Source of the DNA: SHZI01 sp040080965
Lineage (GTDB): Bacteria; Pseudomonadota; Gammaproteobacteria; Steroidobacterales; GCA-2729495
NCBI GenBank assembly: GCA_040080965.1
Contig: JBEBHH010000002.1
Coordinates: 147,827-211,826 of the forward strand
Length of the DNA stretch: 64,000 nucleotides
Direction of reading: 5' to 3'
A program made the translations under genes and the position numbers. A model generated the notes under the pieces. That model made no database searches. It was given only the letters and a program-made list of their open reading frames with translations, and was not told where the DNA came from. This document shows, piece by piece, positions 52,930 through 62,358 of this stretch (position 1 is the stretch's first letter; every line of letters begins with the position of its first letter).

Positions 52930-54453
52930 ATGCACGCGAGAACGACCCCGGAAGCCACTGCTCCCGACCTCGGCCATCACGTCGAGGGTGCGCGGGTCCC
53001 GGGGCAGTCCGGCCGCCAGGGCACGGTGTTCAACCCGGCCACTGGCCAGCCGAGGCTCCGGGTCGCCTTTGCCTCCCGGGCCGAAACGGAACACGCCGTC
53101 GCCGCGGCGGCACGGGCCGCCCCTTCCTGGGCCGCCACCCCGCCCCTCCAGCGCGCCCGGGTCCTGTTCCGCTTCAAGGAACTCATCGAGCAGCACCGGG
53201 ACGAGCTTGCGGCGCTCATCACCGCGGAGCACGGCAAGGTGCTCGCGGACGCGCGGGGCGAAGTGACGCGTGGACTCGAGGTCGTCGAATTCGCCTGCGG
53301 GATTCCTCACCTCCTGAAGGGCGAGTTCAGCGAGAACGTCGGATCCGGCGTGGACAGCTGGTCGCTGCGCCAGGCCGTTGGCGTGTGCGCGGGCATCACG
53401 CCGTTCAATTTTCCGGCGATGGTGCCGCTCTGGATGTTTCCGGTCGCGATTGCCTGCGGTAATACTTTCGTCCTGAAACCCTCGGAGAAGGATCCGTCCT
53501 GTCCGCTCCGCCTGGCCGAGTTACTCGCGGAAGCCGGCGCGCCGGCCGGCGTGTTCAATGTCATCAACGGCGACCGGGAAGCCGTCGACACCCTGCTGAC
53601 CCACCCGCTGGTGGGCGCGGTGAGCTTCGTCGGCTCGACCCCTGTTGCGCAGCACGTGTACCGGACGGCGGCGGAGCACGGCAAGCGGGTGCAGGCACTG
53701 GGGGGCGCGAAGAACCACATGGTGGTAATGCCCGACGCCGACCCCGAGGTGGCCGCCAACGCCCTGATGGGCGCGGCCTACGGCTCGGCCGGCGAGCGGT
53801 GCATGGCCATTTCGGTCGCGGTGGCGGTCGGCGACGCGGGCGACAGGCTGGTCCGGGCGCTGCTGCCCAGGATCGCCGCCCTGAAGATCGGTCCTGGCAC
53901 GACTGACGCGGACATGGGCCCGCTCGTCACGGCCGAGCACCGGGAGCGCGTGCGGAGCTACATTGACGCGGGTGTCAGCGAGGGCGCGACGCTCGTCGTG
54001 GACGGACGCACCACGAAAGTGCCCGGCGCGGGCGACGGCTTCTTCCTGGGCGCGTCGCTGTTCGACCACGTGACGCCGGCCATGCGCATCTACCGGGAGG
54101 AGATCTTCGGGCCGGTGCTGGTGGTCGTGCGCGCCAGGAACCTCAGCGAGGCGCTGGAAGTGGTGAACGCCCACGAGTTCGGCAACGGCACTGCCATCTT
54201 CACGCGGGACGGCCGGGCGGCCCGGGAGTTCGCGAACGGCGTGGCGGCCGGCATGGTGGGCATCAACGTGCCGATCCCCGTGCCCATGGCCTTCCACAGC
54301 TTCGGCGGCTGGAAGCGCTCCCTGTTCGGCGATCTGCACGTGCACGGGCCGGACGGCGTGCGTTTCTACACGCGGCTGAAGACTGTCACGGCGCGTTGGT
54401 TCGCGGACGATGCCGCTGCCGGCGCCGACTACAAGATGCCAACGATGAAGTAG
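52930..54453 (+). CDS. mmsA: CoA-acylating methylmalonate-semialdehyde dehydrogenase
   Basis: 507 residues from ATG 52930. ALDH fold with GVCAGITPFNFPAMVPLWMF, NTFVLKPSEKDPS, VSFVGSTPVAQHVY, GGAKNHMVVMPDAD and the nucleophile Cys in GSAGERCMAISV, where MmsA/IolA-type enzymes place it. C-terminal FHSFGGWKRSLFGDLHVHG and YKMPTMK agree. It converts methylmalonate or malonate semialdehyde to acyl-CoA in valine or inositol catabolism. No pathway partners are adjacent. Confidence 0.95.
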   Translation: MHARTTPEATAPDLGHHVEGARVPGQSGRQGTVFNPATGQPRLRVAFASRAETEHAVAAAARAAPSWAATPPLQRARVLFRFKELIEQHRDELAALITAEHGKVLADARGEVTRGLEVVEFACGIPHLLKGEFSENVGSGVDSWSLRQAVGVCAGITPFNFPAMVPLWMFPVAIACGNTFVLKPSEKDPSCPLRLAELLAEAGAPAGVFNVINGDREAVDTLLTHPLVGAVSFVGSTPVAQHVYRTAAEHGKRVQALGGAKNHMVVMPDADPEVAANALMGAAYGSAGERCMAISVAVAVGDAGDRLVRALLPRIAALKIGPGTTDADMGPLVTAEHRERVRSYIDAGVSEGATLVVDGRTTKVPGAGDGFFLGASLFDHVTPAMRIYREEIFGPVLVVVRARNLSEALEVVNAHEFGNGTAIFTRDGRAAREFANGVAAGMVGINVPIPVPMAFHSFGGWKRSLFGDLHVHGPDGVRFYTRLKTVTARWFADDAAAGADYKMPTMK

Positions 54454-54465
54454 CTGCTGCGGCCG

Positions 54466-54897
54466 TTACGGCTTCGTCACGGCGGGCACCCTGGCGTACA
54501 CCAGCAGCATCTGCCCGGCGGAATCCGCCAGGGTCAGGGCGTCGTCGGCCCGGCTGAAGCTCCTGACCTCCCCAAGCAGCCTCAGGTAGGCCTTCTCCGC
54601 CTGCATGGCCGCCGGCGGGCCCGCCATCATCGTGCTTCCGGCCTGGCTCACAGCCAGCTTGGCGCCGGGGCCCTCGGTGTACCCGGCAAAGTAGTTGTTT
54701 ACGGCCGCCTTGCCGGCCACCCGGCCGTCGGAGAACGTCGCCGTGATTGTGAAGTTCTGGGGATTGACGCCAGGTTCGGACCAGCCGGTGAGTTTCCACG
54801 CGGTACCCGACAGGTTGGAAGCGGGTTCAGCCGGCACGGTGCTGCAGCCGGCGAGCATGAAGACGGACAGGGCAAACAGGGTAACGAGGCGACTCAT
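54466..54897 (-). CDS. META-domain lipoprotein
   Basis: 143 residues from ATG 54897 with AGGAG upstream. Signal with lipobox LAGC near residue 17, then NLSGTAWKLTGW, FSDGRVAGKAAVNNYFAGY, TMMAGPPAAMQAEKAYLRLL and YARVP, the META (HslJ-like) pattern. Outer-membrane lipoprotein; META proteins are linked to stress or antibiotic tolerance, with no known mechanism. Confidence 0.9.
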   Translation of the reverse strand: MSRLVTLFALSVFMLAGCSTVPAEPASNLSGTAWKLTGWSEPGVNPQNFTITATFSDGRVAGKAAVNNYFAGYTEGPGAKLAVSQAGSTMMAGPPAAMQAEKAYLRLLGEVRSFSRADDALTLADSAGQMLLVYARVPAVTKP

Positions 54898-54946
54898 CGG
54901 CAACTCCTGAAGTCGGGCGGGCGGTGTACACCAACTCACGGCGATC

Positions 54947-55420
54947 CTACCGGTTCTGCACGTGGATGTGCGAATGGGCATGGGCCGCCTCATCACCGTG
55001 GGCGTGCCGTTCCTGGGCCAATTGTCCGGGCACCAGCATCAGGCGCCCGTGCTTGACGCCTCTCTCAGCCATCACGTGTTCTGCAAAATGCCGGACCTGG
55101 TCCGTGCGCCCTCGGAGGGCTGCAACTTCCATGCAGTGCTCGTGATCTAGGTGCACGTGAAGGGTGGCGAGCACCAGATTGTGGTGCTCGTGAAAGGTGT
55201 TCGTCAGACGGCGGGGCAACTCCCGGGATTCGTGATCGTAGACATACACGAGGGCTCCCACCGACGCACCGCCTTCGCTGCCTGCCTCGGCAGCCTGATC
55301 CAGGCCGGCGCGCGCGAGATCCCGTATCGCCTCGGAACGATTCGCGTAGCCCCGCGAAAGGATGAAGGCATCCACGGCCGCCATCAGATCGTCATCCAGA
55401 GTAATCGTGACTCTTTGCAT
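54947..55420 (-). CDS. nikR: Nickel-responsive regulator NikR
   Basis: 157 residues from ATG 55420 (MQRVTITLDDDL; SD AGGTGGAG), preferred over the GTG at 55432. N-terminal ribbon-helix-helix with YANRSEAIRDLARAGL, then the ACT-like nickel domain: His in FHEHHNLVL, the H-x-H of LHVHLDHEHCMEV and its Cys. The C-terminal tail is unusually His-rich (ERHAHGDEAAHAHSHIH). A perfect operator lies 28 bp upstream. Confidence 0.96.
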   Translation of the reverse strand: MQRVTITLDDDLMAAVDAFILSRGYANRSEAIRDLARAGLDQAAEAGSEGGASVGALVYVYDHESRELPRRLTNTFHEHHNLVLATLHVHLDHEHCMEVAALRGRTDQVRHFAEHVMAERGVKHGRLMLVPGQLAQERHAHGDEAAHAHSHIHVQNR

Positions 55421-55447
55421 CAGTTGCTCCACCTGTCGGTTGACGTC

Positions 55448-55475
55448 GTATGATGTATTGTTGAAAACATCATAC
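55448..55475. promoter_or_regulatory. NikR operator overlapping TonB-receptor promoter
   Basis: GTATGA-N16-TCATAC, exactly the E. coli NikR consensus; the repeat extends to 9 bp per arm (GTATGATGT / ACATCATAC). A rightward promoter TTGAAA (55461-55466), 16 bp, TATGCT (55483-55488) overlaps its right half. It predicts nickel-dependent repression of the receptor and probably of nikR. Confidence 0.9.
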
Positions 55476-55498
55476 TAATCGGTATGCTCCCGCCGCGT

Positions 55499-55522
55499 AT
55501 GCACTTCGTCGCGAAAGTGCAT
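55499..55522 (+). other. Leader hairpin upstream of TonB receptor
   Basis: ATGCACTT-N8-AAGTGCAT, 8-bp arms, about 10 bases after the predicted -10, so in the 5' untranslated RNA. The role is unknown; it could stabilise the message. The rest of the 198-bp nikR-receptor spacer holds only the operator, promoter and SD (AGGGAG). Confidence 0.4.
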
Positions 55523-55630
55523 CCGATTTTCATTCCTCAGCGTACCTAAGGCCAACGGGCCGGACCACGCTATACCGGACCGCAAGCGCCAACAAGCACG
55601 AGCGCGTCGAACCACCAGGGAGATTTCCTC

Positions 55631-57697
55631 TTGAATCCACACGCATTCCGCCTGCCTGCGGCCCTGCTTCTTGCCCCAGTTGCCCTGCCCGTGGTCGTGC
55701 TGGCCGGGGGCGTCCCCACGGCGCCCGTCAAAGACGAGATCGTCGTCATCGGCAAGCTCGACGAGCTCACCGGCACACCACAGTCAGCCAGCCAGGGCGT
55801 CGTCACGGCCGAGCAGCTGGAGCTGCGGCCGGTACTGCGCACGGGCGAGGTGCTCGAAGTGGTGCCCGGCCTGATCGTGACCCAGCACAGCGGCGACGGT
55901 AAGGCGAACCAGTATTTCCTCCGGGGCTTCAACCTGGACCACGGCACCGACCTGGCCCTGTCGGTGGACGGCGTGCCCGTCAACATGCCGACCCACGGCC
56001 ACGGCCAGGGTTACGCGGACACGAGCTTCGTGATCCCTTCCCTCCTCGAGTCCATCGCCTACCGCAAGGGCACCTACTACGCCGAGACGGGCAACTTCTC
56101 CGCAGCAGGCTCGGTCGACATGACCTACAAAACGCGGCTCGCGGCGCCGGTGGCGGAACTGGAAGTCGGCGCCTACGACTACCAGCGCGCCCTGGCGGCG
56201 GGATCGGCTGGCGTGGGCGGCGGCGACCTGCTGGGCGCCATCGAGTACACCACAGGTGACGGGCCCTGGGACCGGGAACAGGACCTGCGGCGCTGGAACG
56301 GCCTGCTGCGCTTCGGCCAGGCCACGGACGGCGGGAGCTGGGGCGTCAGCCTGCAGGGCTACGACGGTGAATGGAAATCCACCGACCAGATCCCGCAGCG
56401 CGCGGTGGACGAGGGTCTGATCGACGAATTCGGCTACATCGACGGCAGCGACGCCGGCGAGTCCCACCGCTACGCGCTGGTCGTGAACGGTGACCAGGAA
56501 CTCGCCGGCGGCGTCCTGAACGGCACGGCCTATGCCGTGGACTACAAGATGCAGCTGTTCTCCAACTTCAGCTACTTCACGGACCCGGTAAACGGTGACC
56601 AGTTCGAGCAGTTCGACGACCGGAACGTCTACGGCGGGGAGATGGCCTGGTCACGGCCCCTGGAGCTGGCCGGCCTGCCGAACACGCTCAAGCTCGGCAG
56701 CGAGGTGCGCTTCGACGACATCAACACCGTCGGCCTCTACCGGACGATCGAGCGGGAACGCTTCGCAACGACCCGGGAAGACACCGTGGAGCAGGTGAGC
56801 TACAGCCTCTACGCCTCAATCGACACCAGCTGGAACAGCGTCATCCGGACCGTGCTGGGCGTTCGCGGGGACCGCTTCGATTTTGACGTCGACAGCAACG
56901 TCCCGGAGAACTCCGGCTCGGCCGACGACTCGATCGTCAGCCCGAAGGCCTCGCTGATCGTCACGCCCTGGGTCCATACCGAGTTCTTCGCGAACTACGG
57001 CCGCGGCTTCCACAGCAACGACGCGCGGGGCACGACGATCACTGTCGACCCGACGGATGGCGTGACGCCCGTGGAGCCCGTCGATCCGCTCGTGGACGCC
57101 ACTGGCGTGGACCTGGGCTTCCGCACGGCCGTCATCAGCCGCACCCAGTTCAGCGCCTCCTTCTGGACCCTGGACCTGGATTCGGAGCTGCTGTTCATCG
57201 GCGACGCCGGCCTGACCGAGCCGAACCGGGCCAGCGAGCGGCGCGGCGTGGAGCTGTCGGCCCTCTACCGCCCGCTGGACTGGATCATCGCGGATGTCGA
57301 CTACGCCTGGTCCCATGCCCGCTTCAAGGGCGACGACCCGGGCGGCGACCGGATCCCCGGCGCCGTGGAGAACGTGGGCTCGATCGGCCTCGTGGCGGAC
57401 CACCCGAGCGGGTGGAGTGGCGGGGCGCGGCTGCGCTACCTTAGCGAGGCGCCGCTCATCGAGGACAACAGCACCCGCTCCGGGTCCACGACCGTTGTCA
57501 ACCTGGAGGGCGGCTTCCGCTTCTCGCCGCGCCTGAAGCTGCAGGTCTCACTGCTGAACGCGTTCGACAGCGGCGACTACGACATCACCTACTTCTATGA
57601 GTCCCAGCTGCCGGGTGAATCGGCGCCGGTGGAGGACATCCACTTCCACCCGGTGGAGCCGCGGCAGGTGCGCGTGGCAGTGACCGGGACGTTCTAA
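55631..57697 (+). CDS. TonB-dependent outer-membrane receptor, probably for nickel
   Basis: 688 residues from TTG 55631. Signal peptide to about residue 27; DEIVVIGKLDEL is a TonB-box-like start; plug domain with GEVLEVVPGLIVTQHSG, KANQYFLRGFNLDHGTDLAL and the His-bearing NMPTHGHGQGYADTSF; a 22-strand-type barrel ending in Phe (VAVTGTF). The receptor itself is clear. The nickel assignment comes from the NikR operator in its promoter; cobalt or another chelate is possible. Confidence 0.93.
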   Translation: MNPHAFRLPAALLLAPVALPVVVLAGGVPTAPVKDEIVVIGKLDELTGTPQSASQGVVTAEQLELRPVLRTGEVLEVVPGLIVTQHSGDGKANQYFLRGFNLDHGTDLALSVDGVPVNMPTHGHGQGYADTSFVIPSLLESIAYRKGTYYAETGNFSAAGSVDMTYKTRLAAPVAELEVGAYDYQRALAAGSAGVGGGDLLGAIEYTTGDGPWDREQDLRRWNGLLRFGQATDGGSWGVSLQGYDGEWKSTDQIPQRAVDEGLIDEFGYIDGSDAGESHRYALVVNGDQELAGGVLNGTAYAVDYKMQLFSNFSYFTDPVNGDQFEQFDDRNVYGGEMAWSRPLELAGLPNTLKLGSEVRFDDINTVGLYRTIERERFATTREDTVEQVSYSLYASIDTSWNSVIRTVLGVRGDRFDFDVDSNVPENSGSADDSIVSPKASLIVTPWVHTEFFANYGRGFHSNDARGTTITVDPTDGVTPVEPVDPLVDATGVDLGFRTAVISRTQFSASFWTLDLDSELLFIGDAGLTEPNRASERRGVELSALYRPLDWIIADVDYAWSHARFKGDDPGGDRIPGAVENVGSIGLVADHPSGWSGGARLRYLSEAPLIEDNSTRSGSTTVVNLEGGFRFSPRLKLQVSLLNAFDSGDYDITYFYESQLPGESAPVEDIHFHPVEPRQVRVAVTGTF

Positions 57698-57743
57698 AGC
57701 CGTCGGCGCATACTCCGGTCAGACCACAGCTGGAGACTCACGC

Positions 57744-58721
57744 GTGAATGCCAGTGCATACCTCACCGCCACCGCAGATGTTTACCGCGACGCCGCCCTG
57801 ACACCCCAGGTGGGCCTGTGCTGCACCACCAGCCCCGTCTGGCAGCTGCCGGAACTGGCCATTCCCCCGCGGATGCTGGCCATGAACTACGGCTGCGGCA
57901 GCACCGTGCACCCCAGAGACCTCACTGGCAGCCCGACTGTGCTTTACGTCGGAGTCGGCGGCGGCCTGGAGTTGCTGCAATTCGCCTACTTCAGCCGTCG
58001 CCCGGGCTCGATCATCGGCCTGGACGTGGTGGCCGAGATGCTGGACGCCTGCCGTGAAAACCTGCGGGAGGCCGAGAAGCTGAACCCCTGGTTCCGCGCC
58101 GAATTCGTCGAACTCCGCACCGCCGACGCGCGGGCGCTGCCGCTGGCGGACGCGTCCGTGGACGTGGCAGCCCAGAACTGCCTCTTCAACATCTTCAGGG
58201 ACGCGGACCTGGAGCAGGCGCTCGCGGAGATGTACCGGGTCCTGCGGCCCCGGGGTCGGCTACTGCTCTCGGACCCGGTCTGCGAAGCGGCGATGCCCGG
58301 CACCCTGCGGGACGACCCGAAGCTCCGCGCCCTGTGCCTGAGCGGTGCGCGGCCCCTGCAGGACTACATCGGCCGCCTGACGGGTCAGGGCTTCGGCACC
58401 GTCGAGGTCCGAGCCCGGCGCCCCTATCGCGTGCTGTCGCCGCGCCACTTCGCGACGCCGCGGCTGATACCGATCGAGAGCGTCGAGATCTGCGCCATCA
58501 AGGACCCGATGCCCGCCGACGGGCCCTGCGTCTTCACCGGACGGACGGCGATCTACCACGGCGACGAAGAGTTCCTCGACGATGGCAAGGGCCACGTGCT
58601 CAGCCGCAACCAGCCACTGGCCGTGTGCGACAAGACCGCCGGGGCGCTGGGCGCGCTCGGCCGCGACGACCTGTACCTCTCGGATTCCACCTGGTTCTAC
58701 GACGGCGGCGGCTGCTGCTAG
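57744..58721 (+). CDS. arsM: Arsenite methyltransferase ArsM (arsenosugar-type)
   Basis: 325 residues. N-terminal TPQVGLCCTTSPVWQLP with the Cys pair, MNYGCGSTVHPRDL, SAM site VLYVGVGGGLELLQFAYF, AQNCLFNIFRDADLEQAL, and the C-terminal TWFYDGGGCC, all typical of the ArsM group that methylates As(III) en route to arsenosugars. The usual radical-SAM partner ArsS is not adjacent. 46 bp after the TonB receptor, co-directional. Confidence 0.93.
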   Translation: MNASAYLTATADVYRDAALTPQVGLCCTTSPVWQLPELAIPPRMLAMNYGCGSTVHPRDLTGSPTVLYVGVGGGLELLQFAYFSRRPGSIIGLDVVAEMLDACRENLREAEKLNPWFRAEFVELRTADARALPLADASVDVAAQNCLFNIFRDADLEQALAEMYRVLRPRGRLLLSDPVCEAAMPGTLRDDPKLRALCLSGARPLQDYIGRLTGQGFGTVEVRARRPYRVLSPRHFATPRLIPIESVEICAIKDPMPADGPCVFTGRTAIYHGDEEFLDDGKGHVLSRNQPLAVCDKTAGALGALGRDDLYLSDSTWFYDGGGCC

Positions 58722-58743
58722 CAGCGCGGCCACGGGCTGCAGT

Positions 58744-59772
58744 TCAGGCCGCCTCGTAGAGCGCGACGCCATCGGGACCGAGGCGCCGCCGCGCCTTTCC
58801 GCGGGCGATGAGGCAGTTGAGGTGCGCCAGGGACTCGCCCGTGGCAAAGCCCAGGACTTCGCTCGTCACCGTCCCAGGAAACAGAGCACCGAAGAGATCG
58901 ACAGCCCGCTGGGGCCCCGCCTGCAGGCGCCGCTCCACCCGCTTCAGGCAGAGCTCGTGCCCGTCAATCAGCTCCTGCAGCCGTGCGTGCGCGCCGACGA
59001 AGGGCTCGTTGTGGGCAGGCAGCACCAGGACGCCGGCGGGAATCTCCCGCTGCAGCCGCGCGCAGGACTCGAGCCAGTCGCTCAGCGGATCGGCCTCGGG
59101 CTCGGTCGGAAACACCGAGACGTTGGACGAGATCCGCGGCAGGATCTGGTCGCCGGAGATGAACACATTCAGGTCCGGGCTCCAGAGGCAGAGATGCTCC
59201 GGCGAGTGCCCGTGGCCACCGAGCACCCGCCAGTCCCGCCCGCCGATGCCAAGGGACTCGCCGGCGGTGACGCGCCGGAACGAATCGGGCATGGCGTGCA
59301 CCATCCGGCCAAACAGTCCGAAGCGCTTGCGGTAGGTGGCCAGCGCCGCCTCGTCCCAGCCCGCGGCCCGGTAGAACTCCACTCCGTCCTCCGGCGCCTC
59401 GCGGCCGGTGTCCGCCACCAGCATCCGGCACACGACGTATTCGAGCCGGGACATCCAGAGTTCGCACTTGAAGCGGTCCGTGATCCAGCCGGCGAGCCCG
59501 ACGTGATCCGGGTGCATGTGGGTGCATAGCACCCGGGTGACAGGCCTGCCCTTCAATGCGGGGCTGGCAAAAATCGCCGTCCAGTGCGTGCGGCTCTCGT
59601 CGGTCGCCACGCCGGTATCCACCACCGTCCAGCCGTCCCCGTCCTCCAGCAGCCAGAGGTTGATCCAGCGCAGCGCGAAGGGCAGCGGCATCCGCACCCA
59701 GAGCACACCGGGCGCGACTTCCTTCGTCTCGCCGGCCGGGGGTGGCTCGCCGCAGGGGTACTCGAGTTTCAC
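58744..59772 (-). CDS. MBL-fold metallo-hydrolase
   Basis: 342 residues. Metal motif CTHMHPDHVGLAGW near residue 85, then GGHGHSPEHLCLW and FISGDQILPRISSNVSV, and a late His in LVLPAHNEPFVG. The C-terminal helical part (about 260-342) resembles the LACTB2-like winged helix. An unspecified hydrolase, possibly a thioesterase- or lactonase-type enzyme. It converges with arsM and follows the DUF1993 gene by 9 bp. Confidence 0.92.
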   Translation of the reverse strand: MKLEYPCGEPPPAGETKEVAPGVLWVRMPLPFALRWINLWLLEDGDGWTVVDTGVATDESRTHWTAIFASPALKGRPVTRVLCTHMHPDHVGLAGWITDRFKCELWMSRLEYVVCRMLVADTGREAPEDGVEFYRAAGWDEAALATYRKRFGLFGRMVHAMPDSFRRVTAGESLGIGGRDWRVLGGHGHSPEHLCLWSPDLNVFISGDQILPRISSNVSVFPTEPEADPLSDWLESCARLQREIPAGVLVLPAHNEPFVGAHARLQELIDGHELCLKRVERRLQAGPQRAVDLFGALFPGTVTSEVLGFATGESLAHLNCLIARGKARRRLGPDGVALYEAA

Positions 59773-59781
59773 CGGGATGGC

Positions 59782-60294
59782 CTAGGGCCGCGTCGCCGCC
59801 AGGAAATCCAGCTTGCCGATCTCCACGCCCAGGTGGCGGAGGATGAGATAGGTCGCCGTGCTGTGGAAGTACAGGTTGGGCAGGATGTAGTGCTGGAGGA
59901 AGTTGATCCGCGTGAAGGTGCGCTCCTCCTTGCCCGCCGGCACCTTGATCTCCCGGTCCGGATCGGCGTCGATCGGCGCTGAGGGGAGATCCTTGATATG
60001 CGCGCGGGCCCGGGCAACCCGGGCACGCAGCTCTTCGAAGGTCTTCTCGGTGTCGGGGAAGCTGGGGATCGCCACGCCGGCCAGTCGGGACAGGCCCCGC
60101 GCAGGGATCTCCGTGGCGAACTGGACCTGGCGGCTCAGGGGCAGCATGTCGGGAGCGAGGCGCCAGTTCAGGTACACCGCATCTTCGACGTTCTTCGACC
60201 TGGCGTGGGCGGCACCCTTCTGGAGTACGCCATCGAGGCCGGCGAACATCTGGTCGGTGGCAATTCTGGCGACGGAAGAGACTGTGACGGTCAT
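59782..60294 (-). CDS. DUF1993 family protein
   Basis: 170 residues from ATG 60294. MTVTVSSVARIATDQMFAGL, LNWRLAPDMLPLSRQVQFAT, FLQHYILPNLYFHSTATYLI and GVEIGKLDFL are the DUF1993 pattern, a DinB-like four-helix fold of unknown function. Co-directional with the MBL gene. Divergent from the helicase. Confidence 0.9.
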   Translation of the reverse strand: MTVTVSSVARIATDQMFAGLDGVLQKGAAHARSKNVEDAVYLNWRLAPDMLPLSRQVQFATEIPARGLSRLAGVAIPSFPDTEKTFEELRARVARARAHIKDLPSAPIDADPDREIKVPAGKEERTFTRINFLQHYILPNLYFHSTATYLILRHLGVEIGKLDFLAATRP

Positions 60295-60408
60295 GGTTTG
60301 CGTCCTTTTATACGGGGACCCGGGTAGACGCCGCAGGATACGCGGCCGGTGGGTACGCCCCAATCTAGGGCACAATACGCGCCCTGCCCAGCCGGCCCCC
60401 TTGTAAAC

Positions 60409-62331
60409 ATGTCCGCCGACCCGACCCCCAGTTCCTTCGCCAGCCTTGCCCTGCCCGACCCCTTATTGAAGGCGCTGGCGGACGTGGGCTACGAGTCCCC
60501 GTCCCCCATCCAGGCGGAGACCATCCCCCCGCTGCTGGCGGGCCGGGACCTGGTGGGCCAGGCCCAGACGGGCACCGGCAAGACGGCGGCCTTCGCCCTG
60601 CCGATCCTGGCCCGGCTGGACCTGCAGAAGTTCGGGCCCCAGGCCCTGATCCTCGCGCCCACCCGGGAGCTGGCGATCCAGGTGGCCGAGGCCTTCCACA
60701 AATACGCGAAGCACCTGCCCGGCTTCCACGTGCTGCCCATCTACGGCGGCCAGGCCTACGGGCCCCAGCTCGGCGGCCTCCGGCGCGGCGCCCACGTGGT
60801 CGTCGGCACGCCGGGCCGGGTTATAGATCACCTCAATCGCGGGTCGCTGAACCTGGCCGGACTCACCACCCTCGTGCTCGACGAGGGCGACGAGATGCTC
60901 CGCATGGGCTTCATCGACGACGTGGAGCTCGTGCTGGAGAAGTCCCCGCCGGGCAGGCAGGTCGTGCTGTTCTCCGCCACGATGCCCGCCGAGATCCGGC
61001 GCATCGCGAAGAAGCACCTCAAGAATCCGGCCGAGATCACGATCAGGAACACCACCTCCACCGTCGCCAACACCCGGCAGCGCTACTGGATGGTGAGCGG
61101 GATGCAGAAGCTCGACGCGATCACCCGCATCCTGGAGGTCGAGCCCTTCGACGGCATGATCATCTTCGCGCGCACGAAGGTGGCGACAGAGGAAATTGCG
61201 GAACGCCTGGAGGCCCGTGGTTTCGCCGCCGCCGCGCTCAATGGCGACATGGTGCAGGCCCAGCGCGAACGCACCATCGCGCGGCTGAAGAACGGCGACC
61301 TGGACATCCTGGTAGCCACCGACGTGGCGGCGCGGGGCCTGGACGTGGACCGCATCAGCCACGTGGTCAACTACGACATTCCCTACGACACCGAGGCCTA
61401 CGTGCACCGGATCGGCCGCACGGGGCGCGCCGGCCGCAAGGGCGAGGCCATACTCTTCGTCGTCTACCGGGAGCAGGGCATGCTGCGCGCCATCGAGCGC
61501 GCCACGAAGCAGCCCATCGAGCCCATGAACCTGCCGACGGCTGCTGCCGTCAACGACACGCGCATCGCCAAGTTCAAGCAGCGGATTACCAAGGCCCTCG
61601 AGGGCGCCGACCTCGCCACCTTTCGCGACGTGGTCCTCCAGTACGAGCAGGAGCACGGCGTGCCGGCGTTGGACATCGCCGCCGCCCTCGCCCGGCTTGC
61701 CCAGGGCGACGCGCCGCTGCTGGTCGCGGACGCCCCGCGGCCGCCGCCCCGGCCTGCCCGGCCCGACCGGCAGGAACGGTCTGACCGGCCGGCCTTCGAG
61801 AAGCCCGGCAAACCGCGGCCCGACCTGGGCTCGCCCTTCCAGCGGGCGAAACGGCCCGGCGCGCCTCCGTCCCGGCCGCCGGAAGCCGGCGTGGTCCGCT
61901 ACCGGCTGGCCGTGGGCCACGCCCACGGCGTGAAGCCGGGCAACATCGTGGGCGCCATCGCCAACGAGGCCGGCCTGGACAGCAAACGCATCGGCCGGGT
62001 GGACATCCGGGACGACCACAGCCTGGTGGACCTGCCCGCCGGCATGCCGGCCGACATCCTTCAGCACCTGAAAAGCGTGTGGGTCGTCGGCCAGCAGCTG
62101 CGCATCGTCGAGGACGGCCAGCCGTTCGAACCACCGCGGAAAACCGGTAAACTTGCGCTCGGCGACGACCAGCCCGGCACCGGGAAGCCCCGGACCGATA
62201 AACCCCGGTTCAGCAAGTCCAGGCCCGGCAAGGGCCCGGGCCATGCTTTTCCACCCCGGAAACCCTTTGCCAAGCCCGCGGGCGGCTCAACTGGCGGCCC
62301 AACTGGCGTCAAGCGGAAGCCCAAGACCTGA
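60409..62331 (+). CDS. deaD: DEAD-box RNA helicase (DeaD/CsdA type)
   Basis: 640 residues from ATG 60409. Q motif and helicase motifs AQTGTGKTAAF, PTRELA, GTPGR, DEGDEML (DEAD variant with Gly and Asp: D-E-G-D), SATMP, HRIGRTGRAGR. The RNA-binding C-terminal domain (RYRLAVGHAHGVKPGNIVGA, IGRVDIRDDHSLVDLP) identifies DeaD/DbpA-like proteins, followed by a basic low-complexity tail. It unwinds RNA in ribosome assembly or cold adaptation. The DEGD box instead of DEAD is a visible variation. Confidence 0.95.
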   Translation: MSADPTPSSFASLALPDPLLKALADVGYESPSPIQAETIPPLLAGRDLVGQAQTGTGKTAAFALPILARLDLQKFGPQALILAPTRELAIQVAEAFHKYAKHLPGFHVLPIYGGQAYGPQLGGLRRGAHVVVGTPGRVIDHLNRGSLNLAGLTTLVLDEGDEMLRMGFIDDVELVLEKSPPGRQVVLFSATMPAEIRRIAKKHLKNPAEITIRNTTSTVANTRQRYWMVSGMQKLDAITRILEVEPFDGMIIFARTKVATEEIAERLEARGFAAAALNGDMVQAQRERTIARLKNGDLDILVATDVAARGLDVDRISHVVNYDIPYDTEAYVHRIGRTGRAGRKGEAILFVVYREQGMLRAIERATKQPIEPMNLPTAAAVNDTRIAKFKQRITKALEGADLATFRDVVLQYEQEHGVPALDIAAALARLAQGDAPLLVADAPRPPPRPARPDRQERSDRPAFEKPGKPRPDLGSPFQRAKRPGAPPSRPPEAGVVRYRLAVGHAHGVKPGNIVGAIANEAGLDSKRIGRVDIRDDHSLVDLPAGMPADILQHLKSVWVVGQQLRIVEDGQPFEPPRKTGKLALGDDQPGTGKPRTDKPRFSKSRPGKGPGHAFPPRKPFAKPAGGSTGGPTGVKRKPKT

Positions 62332-62358
62332 ATCACGACCTAAAGACAGAGGAAACCA

